From assembly GCA_002418725.1 (NCBI GenBank), contig DIER01000016.1:1-64000 (forward strand): DNA of 64,000 bases. Direction: 5' to 3'. Both the position numbers and the translations under genes were made by a program. This document shows positions 51,089 through 59,400 of this stretch, piece after piece. Position 1 is the stretch's first letter. The number at the start of each line of letters is the position of its first letter. The notes under the pieces were generated by a model, which was given only the letters and a program-made list of their open reading frames with translations, was not told the DNA's origin and did no database searches. Source of the stretch: Acholeplasmataceae bacterium UBA5769 (GTDB lineage Bacteria; Bacillota_I; Bacilli_A; Acholeplasmatales; Acholeplasmataceae).

Positions 51089-52633
51089 TTAAAATGATTT
51101 CTTAATGGTGGTTAAGAATGCCTGACATTCAACAAATCCGTTTTTACCAAATAATCTGTCTAAAAGTGCAGAGAGCTCATTGATTTCGTCTTGCAAGAAG
51201 GGTAAGTTCAAACTTTCAAACTTTCTAAAAATCTTTCTTGCGACCATGTAATCCAGTGCTTCAACTTCTGAGTTTCCGCAAGCGACATACACAGGAACAA
51301 ACGCTCTGATCTGCTTCATGATACGGTTACCAAAGGTAACTTTGAAAGCTTTGGTAATAAATGCGTCTAGTTTTTCTAAATTTTCCAATGACTTAATGGA
51401 AAGAGGGTAATCCTTGACTGCTTGTTGGAATAAATCCATCAGGTAATCCGATGACATCGTGACACCAGGTGTATCTGGAGCATCGATATATGCTGCCTTG
51501 GTGTTGATGATAATCGGTGTGGCGCGGTCATATACTTTATCGGTAATGGTGAAGGTCGAGTCATCTTTATTCGCTGTACCGATAAACCATACATTTTGTG
51601 GTAAAAGGATTTTACCGTTTTGTAAATGCTTAGGATCTGCAGGTTGAGAATCGGGTGTGATATCGATCAACCATGCATCAGGATCTGGCATTTCGAGAAG
51701 TGAGAGTAATTCCGCAAAGTAATACTCCACACGGGCTAAGTTCATTTCATCTAGGACGACTAAGCAAACGTCATCGCGATAAGTCGTTTCATAGATGGCT
51801 CTTAAAAAATCTGTTTCATTGAATTTTTTGGTGAATTCATTTAAGTAACCAATCATTTCAGCACGATCTCTCCACGAAGGTTGAACTGCGATGATGGCTG
51901 AATCATTACCAAAGAATTTTCCCATGGCATAAGGTAGTGATGTTTTACCAGTACCAGATATACCTTCTAAAATCATCGTTTTGGATGCTGCCATGCCGGC
52001 AAAGAATGCCGAGATGATTTTCTTATCATAGAAGAGTCCTAAGCGTGAGGCTGAGAAATTGATAAAGCGTTTAACGAGTTCATTCAGGTTAATCATGTCT
52101 TCATCTTTCATGTGAATGGCAGTGACCATGTTCTCATACTCTTTATCGACATGAATCAGTTTAGTGAATCGAGATGGTCCTGTAGGTTCTTCTTCTTTTT
52201 CTGGTTCATTTGAATCACCAGAATCCCGATCAAAATCACCCATACCACCACCAAGTTGTGAAACCTTCATCGCTAAAATCTTATTTTTCTCATCGATGAG
52301 CTCAACCGTTTTTTGGTTTAAAAAACTAATCTCTTCTAATAATTCATCTTTTTCTATTTCCGTGCGCGCGAATTTAAAATAACGTCTGGTAAGTTGATAA
52401 ACTTTTAAAACAAGAAACACAATAAAGGCGAGATTCACCAGTAGAACGACAAAAGCCATTACCCAGTCGAGTAATTTAAAGTTCGAACTTGCTTGAATGA
52501 AATTTGTAAAAAATTCGGCAACCCCATTAAAGAATAAAACGGCAAATGCTTCAAAAATTCGTTTGAAAAATTCACCGATATTTGCAAAAAAATCTCTAAT
52601 GAAGTTGATATAGTATCTTGCAAATTCTACCAT
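51089..52633 (-). CDS. membrane-anchored McrB-family AAA+ ATPase
   Basis: 514 residues. An amphipathic N-terminus and one membrane helix (about 55-80) are followed by a short coiled coil (88-122), an acidic linker and an AAA+ module: Walker A GISGTGKT (224-231), LVVLDEMNLARVEYYFAELL (291-310) joining Walker B to the McrB-type MNLARVE element, sensor GTANKDDST (352-360), and Arg370 in the finger position. McrB proteins are normally soluble GTPases or ATPases of restriction systems; here a membrane anchor and a fibre-gene operon suggest a mechanical role in export or assembly. AAAGGAG precedes the ATG. Confidence 0.82.
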   Translation of the reverse strand: MVEFARYYINFIRDFFANIGEFFKRIFEAFAVLFFNGVAEFFTNFIQASSNFKLLDWVMAFVVLLVNLAFIVFLVLKVYQLTRRYFKFARTEIEKDELLEEISFLNQKTVELIDEKNKILAMKVSQLGGGMGDFDRDSGDSNEPEKEEEPTGPSRFTKLIHVDKEYENMVTAIHMKDEDMINLNELVKRFINFSASRLGLFYDKKIISAFFAGMAASKTMILEGISGTGKTSLPYAMGKFFGNDSAIIAVQPSWRDRAEMIGYLNEFTKKFNETDFLRAIYETTYRDDVCLVVLDEMNLARVEYYFAELLSLLEMPDPDAWLIDITPDSQPADPKHLQNGKILLPQNVWFIGTANKDDSTFTITDKVYDRATPIIINTKAAYIDAPDTPGVTMSSDYLMDLFQQAVKDYPLSIKSLENLEKLDAFITKAFKVTFGNRIMKQIRAFVPVYVACGNSEVEALDYMVARKIFRKFESLNLPFLQDEINELSALLDRLFGKNGFVECQAFLTTIKKSF

Positions 52634-52650
52634 ACGAACTCCTTTATTGC

Positions 52651-53376
52651 CTAAGGCTTCGTCTTACTTGCCTCTTCCTGTTGCTTCATTTCTTCTAAAA
52701 TCTGCTTTCTGATCCGTTCTTTCTCTGCTTCAACATCAAACGTGCTCTGAGAAGACTCAGAAATCATCTTTTCTTTAAGTTTATCGTTATTCACGATGAT
52801 AATGGTACGGACTAAGAAAACAGCTTCTACAATGACAATGATGGCGACGGGAAGTATAACGAACGTTGCAAATCCTGTAGGTGTTTGCAAATATTTCAGT
52901 GCGTTTCCTGCGCCTACCCATTTACTGTTATAAACGGCAATCGCATCTTTAATATTGATTGGTTCATCCAGTGGTGCATTGTCTTTATCACCTTGTGTGA
53001 CTAAAAATGTTTCGCCACCTTCTGAAAACTTATCAACAATACGGTGAGTGATAAACCCTTGAACGTTTAATCCAGGAATAGACATACTAAAGTAAGTAAT
53101 AATGTCTCCAACTTCAAGATCCTGCCTTGATTCATCGTCAAGTAATGTCACGAAAATAATATCTTCAGGTGTAAATGAATCTTGATTTTCTCCGGCCATC
53201 GAATCGGTTAAAACGGTTAAAAACCCTTTACCAAAGAGATTGGCGATATCATCTTTTTGTTTAAGTTTCATGTTTGCAAATGAAAATAAAACAAGTAAAA
53301 CGACAACGGAATAAAAGAATACGTTTAAGACAATCTTTAATACCTTCGTAACTTTTTTTGTTTGTTCCTGATTCAT
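52651..53376 (-). CDS. SipW-like (ER-type) signal peptidase I, paralogue 2
   Basis: 241 residues. A membrane helix (about 12-36) is followed by VLTDSMAG with catalytic Ser59, FITHRIVD with His111 in the general-base position, and VTQGDKDNAPLD as the GDxDN box. A second helix (about 168-190) and a long charged C-terminal tail (KERIRKQILEEMKQQEE) follow. Start is the ATG ending at 53376; the in-frame GTG 12 nt upstream is part of its ribosome site (GTGAGGA). Lying directly behind the filament-subunit genes, it is the best candidate to process them. Confidence 0.88.
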   Translation of the reverse strand: MNQEQTKKVTKVLKIVLNVFFYSVVVLLVLFSFANMKLKQKDDIANLFGKGFLTVLTDSMAGENQDSFTPEDIIFVTLLDDESRQDLEVGDIITYFSMSIPGLNVQGFITHRIVDKFSEGGETFLVTQGDKDNAPLDEPINIKDAIAVYNSKWVGAGNALKYLQTPTGFATFVILPVAIIVIVEAVFLVRTIIIVNNDKLKEKMISESSQSTFDVEAEKERIRKQILEEMKQQEEASKTKP

Positions 53377-53394
53377 GGTGTTCCTCACTTGATT

Positions 53395-53454
53395 ATTCTA
53401 GCAAATCCCTAAGGATGGGGAGGTGTACAAATGTACACCTTCCCTGACTAGAAT
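53395..53454 (-). ncRNA. structured intergenic element (possible three-way junction)
   Basis: Outer stem ATTCTAG/CTAGAAT (53395-53401 with 53448-53454) encloses two hairpins: ATCC-CTAA-GGAT (53405-53416) and a long one of AGGTGTACA/TGTACACCT (53421-53440) extended by GGG/CCC. No T-run follows, so it is not a simple terminator. It sits between the probable major-subunit gene and sipW-2 and could stabilise or process the mRNA. Confidence 0.6.
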
Positions 53455-53489
53455 GCGTTACTCATATTATACTACAGATTTGCTATGAA

Positions 53490-54437
53490 TTAGACACCAA
53501 ATCTTAAAGCGATAATGATTCTTCTACCAAGTAAGGAGTTGAATGCTTCTGCATCCCAACCTTCAAACCATACGTAAACCATAACACTACCATAATACTT
53601 CGTTTCAACAAGCGCTTCTTGGTTATCAGCCATTTGAAGGACTAAAGAACTAGAGATTGCTGTTAATGTTGGAACAGTTGTCACAGAAGCTGATGCACCA
53701 TCAGGAAGAACTTCTGCACCAGGAAGTGTGTTTGTAGATCTGTAATAGAAGTTTTGCGCACCGTTAACACCGATGTAATTTGTAACACCAAGAACAGTTT
53801 CTTGTGTACCTCTTAAATCTGTGTTAGAAAAACCACCAGAAAGTGTATTGGTTTCAGAAATTGGGTTTTCATATGCGGTAACACCATAAGTTGATGTAGC
53901 TCTTTCAGTGATACCTCTGACAGAAATCTTCATAGCGTCTTGTAAATTGACTGGGAATTCACTGTTTGCTAAACGAGTAATACCTTTGCTATCTACAAAT
54001 TGTACACCAGTTCTGTAAGCTGAAGCTGTGCTTTCAAGTCTTACTTGATTCCAAATGATGTTTTGTTCATTTTCAGATCTAAAATGAAGTGGAATTTGTA
54101 AATAACCACTGGTTACTGATGAACCAGCCATGTCGGTAAATGTGTAACCATCTACGGTTGTCACATGAGTGAAGGCGAATCCTGCTGGATATGCTGATTC
54201 AATGTAATCATAAATATCTTGTGTTGTAATAACAGTCTTCCATGTGAGTGTTAATGGATCTGCTGCATTACCTATTGCAACTTCAATACCGGTATCTGAC
54301 ACAACTTGTGCTTCAAAAGGTTGAATTACTGATGTATTGGTCAGTGTAAACCACGCGAATGTTGTCGTACCGAGTGCAATCACGGTAAGAACAACCGTTA
54401 GAACTGATAATACTAATTTTCTTGTAATACTGTTCAT
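53490..54437 (-). CDS. TasA/camelysin-like secreted protein, probable major fibre subunit
   Basis: 315 residues. The N-terminal signal MNSITRKLVLSVLTVVLT runs into TTTFAWFTL, the SipW cleavage pattern. The C-terminus carries VMVYVWFEGWDAEAFNSL, a motif shared with the next two proteins upstream and with TasA-type proteins (W-x-E-G-x-D). The body is Thr/Ser/Asn-rich, free of Cys and probably beta-rich. AAAGGAG is strong, and the gene is bracketed by RNA hairpins, fitting high expression. Major-subunit status is inference. Confidence 0.78.
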   Translation of the reverse strand: MNSITRKLVLSVLTVVLTVIALGTTTFAWFTLTNTSVIQPFEAQVVSDTGIEVAIGNAADPLTLTWKTVITTQDIYDYIESAYPAGFAFTHVTTVDGYTFTDMAGSSVTSGYLQIPLHFRSENEQNIIWNQVRLESTASAYRTGVQFVDSKGITRLANSEFPVNLQDAMKISVRGITERATSTYGVTAYENPISETNTLSGGFSNTDLRGTQETVLGVTNYIGVNGAQNFYYRSTNTLPGAEVLPDGASASVTTVPTLTAISSSLVLQMADNQEALVETKYYGSVMVYVWFEGWDAEAFNSLLGRRIIIALRFGV

Positions 54438-54486
54438 AATCTAGTCTCCTTTAATTTTTCTTTCGTTTATTATTTTTCTTATATCT

Positions 54487-54507
54487 CAATTAACTTTCGT
54501 TAAGTTG
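54487..54507 (-). other. GNRA-capped hairpin upstream of the probable major subunit gene
   Basis: Minus strand CAACTTAAC-GAAA-GTTAATTG (8 bp with one bulged C). No T-run follows. It may protect the 5' end of a processed mRNA. Confidence 0.45.
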
Positions 54508-54510
54508 ATC

Positions 54511-55485
54511 CTAGTTCATTGCTTTTGAAGCTAATTTAAATTGCAATTGGATTTTGATGCGATCTTTATCGAGTGCATCGAATGCATCGGCATCCCATCC
54601 TTCAATCCAAATGTTGACTCTTACTTTTCCTTGGTAAATCTCTCGACCATTTTTTTCATCGATGACACCTGTAGGTTGCAACTCCGTCACAAGTGATTCA
54701 TCATCTAAAGCTTGATAGGGGTTAAAGGGATCCATCTGAGATAACCGGTAACTCACGGTAGGAAAAACCTTGGGTATATTCACGTAGATGAGGGTGCGTT
54801 GGAAGAAATAACTAAACTGTCCGAAGGTTGCACCATAACCACGTTCAGGGTTTCCTGAGGGATCAAAGATAAATGTTCTCAGTAATTCATCATCTCTTAG
54901 ATCAAATGGGTTTGCAACATCCTTTAACTCAACCACTGAAATGCGCAAAGCATCTTTTCCATAATATGTTCCAACTTGACCTTGCAAGACCACATCTTCG
55001 ATGTTAGGACCATTGAAGAACTGATGCGGAGCTCTCCAGACAACACCTTTTGAAGTCACGTAAGTTCCAATCTTGTTTTCACTCTCGTAGGTCATCTGAT
55101 CTGAAATGTGATTGTATAAATAGACGTTATGTTCTTTTTGAGATGTTCTAAACCACACATCAAAACTCAAGTAATGCTCGTTTGCTACGGCTTCTCCTGT
55201 GGGTCTAAGTCCTCCGGTTTGAAAGGTTTTTCCATCAATCGAGGTCACATCGTACAAACTGATACCTTCTGGGTTGGTGATAAGTTCATGCATCGGTAAG
55301 CTGTTACTGAAGGTGATGCCATCAAAGGACATTTCAAGTTCATCACCTGTGGAAGCTGTTAAGGATAAGCCTTCGATGTTATTGATCGATGAAAGCGTGA
55401 TCCACGCGTAACTGACCGATCCAAACACGAGCACTAATCCTAGGAATACGAGTGTTGAGATTAGGACTTTTTTTGTACCTCTCAT
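54511..55485 (-). CDS. TasA/camelysin-like secreted protein
   Basis: 324 residues. The N-terminal hydrophobic segment ends in VFGSVSYAWITLSS, a SipW-type site. Near the C-terminus VNIWIEGWDADAFDAL matches the W-x-E-G-x-D motif of its neighbours. The start is set at the ATG ending at 55485 behind AAGGGTGAT; a GTG ending at 55494 would be inside that site. No cysteines of note and no C-terminal anchor. It lies between two related genes, so it is probably a minor fibre component. Confidence 0.75.
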   Translation of the reverse strand: MRGTKKVLISTLVFLGLVLVFGSVSYAWITLSSINNIEGLSLTASTGDELEMSFDGITFSNSLPMHELITNPEGISLYDVTSIDGKTFQTGGLRPTGEAVANEHYLSFDVWFRTSQKEHNVYLYNHISDQMTYESENKIGTYVTSKGVVWRAPHQFFNGPNIEDVVLQGQVGTYYGKDALRISVVELKDVANPFDLRDDELLRTFIFDPSGNPERGYGATFGQFSYFFQRTLIYVNIPKVFPTVSYRLSQMDPFNPYQALDDESLVTELQPTGVIDEKNGREIYQGKVRVNIWIEGWDADAFDALDKDRIKIQLQFKLASKAMN

Positions 55486-55496
55486 ATCGATCACCC

Positions 55497-56198
55497 TTAT
55501 TCAAAGCCTTTAATCGTAAAGTTCATCTCCATTTTAATCATGCCACCTAAGACATCATCATTGGTATCTGGGTCATTACCTTCTAACCATATGACGACAC
55601 TAAATTTTCTAACGTCACCCGATTTAAAGTTAGGTATTACTTTTCTCATGACGGTTGCAGTGGTTAAGAAATGTTCTGCAACAGGCATGTAAGGTGGGTA
55701 TACGGTGTCATTGGTTGAATCTGGTTTCATATACATCGTCTCAACACCATTATCAATGACTAAGATTCGAATCGCCCCATCTAAATTTTGATAGACTTCA
55801 GTGATTCTGATGTAATAACTCAAATCAACCGTTTCTAACCCTTCGTTTTTGATATAGAAGGTGTATGCGACATAATCGTGATCGATATCGACATAATTGC
55901 CATTGGTCTCGGTAATTTCTTCGAGTTTTAACCATGCATAGGTCACATCTCTTGCATCGTTGATGGGATCACTCATGAGTCTACTTGTCGAAAATCCGAA
56001 ATTTGGATCGGTACTCATCGTGATACCTCTAACTCTTGCAGCTGTATCGACTGACATGACGAAGTTTCCTGCATCTTGTCCGTAGAAGGTGATCACTGCA
56101 AAGGCTATGGAGAGTGCACCTGTAATAATGATACCTAGCGAAAAGATTCGATTTCTTAACTTGACTCGTCTAACACCTAATACTTGAGAAAGTCTCAT
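55497..56198 (-). CDS. camelysin/TasA-related protein, first gene after the leader riboswitch
   Basis: 233 residues. After a basic start (VRRVKLRNR) a membrane segment (about 18-38) leads to FYGQDAGNFVMSVD; the Y-A-W-F mark is absent at this place, so cleavage is less certain and the protein may remain anchored. The C-terminus contains VIWLEGNDPDTNDDVLGG, a very characteristic motif of SipW-dependent camelysin-like proteins. It is controlled by the riboswitch 48 nt upstream. Possibly the anchor or initiator of the fibre (inference). Confidence 0.75.
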   Translation of the reverse strand: MRLSQVLGVRRVKLRNRIFSLGIIITGALSIAFAVITFYGQDAGNFVMSVDTAARVRGITMSTDPNFGFSTSRLMSDPINDARDVTYAWLKLEEITETNGNYVDIDHDYVAYTFYIKNEGLETVDLSYYIRITEVYQNLDGAIRILVIDNGVETMYMKPDSTNDTVYPPYMPVAEHFLTTATVMRKVIPNFKSGDVRKFSVVIWLEGNDPDTNDDVLGGMIKMEMNFTIKGFE

Positions 56199-56245
56199 CC
56201 TTTCACCTCATTTATCTTGATCAATAACACTTATTTCTAAGAAAC

Positions 56246-56281
56246 AAAAAAAGCCAGTGTCATCACAAATGACAACTGGCT
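56246..56281 (-). terminator. intrinsic terminator of riboswitch copy 3
   Basis: Minus strand GCCAG-T-TGTCAT / ATGACA-CTGGC followed by seven T. The 5' arm overlaps the aptamer's last conserved segment, as in copies 1 and 2. Confidence 0.9.
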
Positions 56282-56334
56282 ACCATTTAAGGCCCTATAG
56301 CTTTGCGTCGCCAGGTTTCCCTGGTTTTGCCTTT
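56276..56334 (-). ncRNA. c-di-GMP-I (GEMM-I) riboswitch, leader of the fibre operon
   Basis: Minus strand GGCAAAACCAGG-GAAA-CCTGG, CGACGCAAAGC, TATAGGGCCTTAAATGG, TAGCCAGTTG. The P2 loop is GAAA where the other copies have GCAA or GTAA, all GNRA; P3 is CC/GG here and CCC/GGG elsewhere, so pairing is kept while sequence changes. It lies about 26 nt after the predicted transcription start and 48-80 nt before the first gene. Confidence 0.92.
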
Positions 56335-56342
56335 GAACATTG

Positions 56343-56360
56343 GTACCGGTATACCGATAC
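56343..56360. promoter_or_regulatory. inverted repeat at the fibre-operon transcription start
   Basis: GTACCGGTATACCGATAC: the core CGGTATACCG is a perfect palindrome, extended by GTA/TAC with one mismatch. It coincides with the predicted transcription start, so it is either an operator or a 5'-end hairpin. Confidence 0.45.
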
Positions 56361-56366
56361 ATCTTG

Positions 56367-56395
56367 ATTTTATAGCAAGCGTAAATCTTTGTCAA
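56367..56395 (-). promoter_or_regulatory. sigma-A promoter of the fibre operon
   Basis: Perfect TTGACA (56390-56395), 17-bp spacer, TAAAAT (56367-56372). Two direct copies of GCGTAAAT (56379-56386 and 56415-56422) lie in and upstream of it, 36 bp apart. Confidence 0.8.
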
Positions 56396-56468
56396 TGCTT
56401 TTATCACATTTTTTGCGTAAATTGGACATCATTAACCCCTTTACTTAAGTAACATTTTTTTATTTTGT

Positions 56469-59400
56469 TTAATTTTGTGGTTCTAAAAGTTTGATATGCT
56501 CATTTCCCCATGGTTTTGATGTTAATTCATCTTGAATGGTAAGCGTCATGTAGACCTTTCTTGGAAAAATCGAATTCTCAACATAAAAGGCATTACCAAT
56601 GATCGTGACTTCAGAAACAGCCATGGTATATGTATAACCATCGGGCAAGAAGACTTCAACTTTATACGTTCCATACGTTGTCGTTTGAAAAACAGGATGA
56701 ACATAGGAACCATTGATATAAGATGAAAAGATACCCATGCTCAACATTTCATTCTCACGTGCGCATGTTTCATTTCCAATTTCGGTTTGACAGATACTGA
56801 TTCGAATGTGAATGTTTTCAACAGGTATGAGTGCTTCATTGACCAGTGTCACATCAAAACGAATCATATTCGTCATGTCTTGTACAGCAACATAATAATC
56901 GGTGTAATGTGTGGGATTGATGTGATAGTCCATCGCATAAATCCGGTAATGTATAAAGTTAAACGCATCGCCTAATGGTGAAAAATCGGCATAAAGGTTA
57001 TCACTTTGATATTCAGGTCCTATGTTTTCATCATCAACCACTTTTTTTATGATAGCACCATCAGGGATCATCATTTGTGGCATGTAATAAGACAAGTGGG
57101 TTTGCTGAACTTGACCAATGATGTAATAGGTAGGCATATTTCCTTGATCCAAATAGACGATCCCTGTGGTTGGAAGTTGAATCACTTCTCTTTCACTGGG
57201 ATTTAACAGCAAGAATTGATAGCGCTCTGAGGTGATGTATGCAGGATCAATAATGGTATTGAACCCTTGAAAAACAGCATCACTGACAAATAAGATATCT
57301 GTTAGCATGGACTCTTCGTTCATGACTTTATTAAACTGCATGGTCTGATAATCCACATGCCAAGTCAGAACTTCTCCCCATAATTCAACTTCCTGTTGAT
57401 AGGTAAAGAATATGGCATAGGTTCCCATCGGTGTTTCTTTGAAAAAATCAACTTCATAGCCTAACTCAGGCATGATGGAGGTGACGTAATCACTACCTAA
57501 AAGTGCTTGATCACCACTTTGGAGAGGTGTAAACGTTGAGCTGATCAGCCACGGCAAATCTGATGAAACATACACATTAGATAAGTCAAAAGCTATTCTA
57601 AAGGTAGGCGCATGGTTATAGCCAATTTGGTGCACATAACCACTGACGAGCGCACCATTATCATAAATAGCATTGGGTTCTAATGAAGGCATTTTTTCAA
57701 TCAACTGATGCGTGAATAAAGTCGTGGTTAAGTCTTCTGCAACGATCTCATAAATGATGGTATAACGATGTCTCATACCATCTATCTTATCAATCTCAAG
57801 ACTTACAAAAGAGATGTGACTAAATGTAGAAATCATTATCGCATCCAAATAAAATGGATATTGGTTGACTAAATCGTTGAAACCAATGGACTCTATTTCG
57901 GATAGATTGCTAAAATTGACCGGTTTTGTGGATACATCGTTAGGATCATAGAATAGACCAAAAGGTATATCTGAGGTGAGCATACCCCCGCTGACATCCA
58001 TTTGTTGTCCTTGATAAGTAACCGATAAAACTTCGGCATGATTACTCATCATTTTCTCAAACGATACGACATAAACATCCCCTGTGATCAGTTCAATGAC
58101 TATTTCATACGTACCTGAAGGTAAAAGTTCATCAAATTCAACAGAGAACGAAACGTGACCAGTCCCCCATGAGCCCGTCTTATTATCAAACGCATGAAGT
58201 GTTTGGTTAATACCCTGTTTAACATCATAAAGACTTTGATCGACCAGATCAAATGAAACTTTATCTCTCACATGCACTCGAGATGTCATGTTCTGCAAGT
58301 CTGCCACATTCAATGTTTCATAAGAAACGTTTACTATGCCTTTTTGGTAAGGCTCGATGGGCATCATGTTTTGAGTTGAAGTTGTATAAGAAACCAGAGG
58401 ACTTTCAGGTAAAGCATTCATATCAGAAACCATTAAAGACTCAATCGCTGAAAGAGATTGGTCTGAGGTACGAATGATTCGAATATCATAATCTTGATAA
58501 GATGCTGGATCTAGTGGGTCAAACGATGCAGAAAAAATACGAATCTTACCATAATGATCTTGGACACTATCGATATAGTTTCCATGCTCATCATACATCG
58601 CTTCATAAACGCCATAACTTCTCGGTACTGAAGAAACCGATTGTTCAGTTAAACCTTGGTGTGTAAGTGATGCTCCCTGTGAAATCAGATGACGATCACT
58701 GTTTGGATTGACACCAAAATAAATCTCAGCATCATTAAAAACAACGACATTTTCTTCAACATCGGTTTGGATATAGGTCACATTTTCTCTGCTAGGACCG
58801 ACATAACGATATAGCGTTGGATAATTAGCAAGTGTGTAAGGTTCATATGCACCATAACCAGGAGCAAATCCCGTGGTTGCATTCACACGGTATCCGGTAG
58901 CTTGCCACCAAAATAAAACATAGGTATGGGGTATATGTTTGAATAACGTCGATAAGGTTGCATCTGCCGCTAAATCTGTTTTCCCATAAACCGGTGTTCC
59001 TCTTGCATATGATGTCACGGGTTCTAGATCACTTGTTTGTAACATGACTGTACCTGTGGTATGGTATGGTCCAATTTCAACGAAGTGATCACCAGACTTC
59101 TTATAATCTCCAATCCATGAATAGGTTTGTTCACCTGATACAACAAGATCAGGAACTTTTCTACCTAAACCTTCAGAGACTTCAATGAAACGGTAAACAT
59201 TCATCAAAGATGATGAGGTTTGTGTGAGAATCTGTGCATTGCTTGGTAAATAATAGGTTAACATTTTTCTTGTTTGGTCAATGACAGGTGAGTTAAGTGT
59301 TATTCCGCCAGGGATGTATGCACCTGAAGCATCGGTTTGTGTTAACTCTAAATCATAGATGGTCGCTGCAAATGATGCTCTTGTTTGACGCATCACAGTA

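Noticed and set aside
49222..52633. A type IV (McrBC) restriction system
   Set aside because: The ATPase has a membrane helix, the partner lacks a visible nuclease motif, and both are embedded in a secretion/fibre operon. A defence role is not excluded but is not the best reading.
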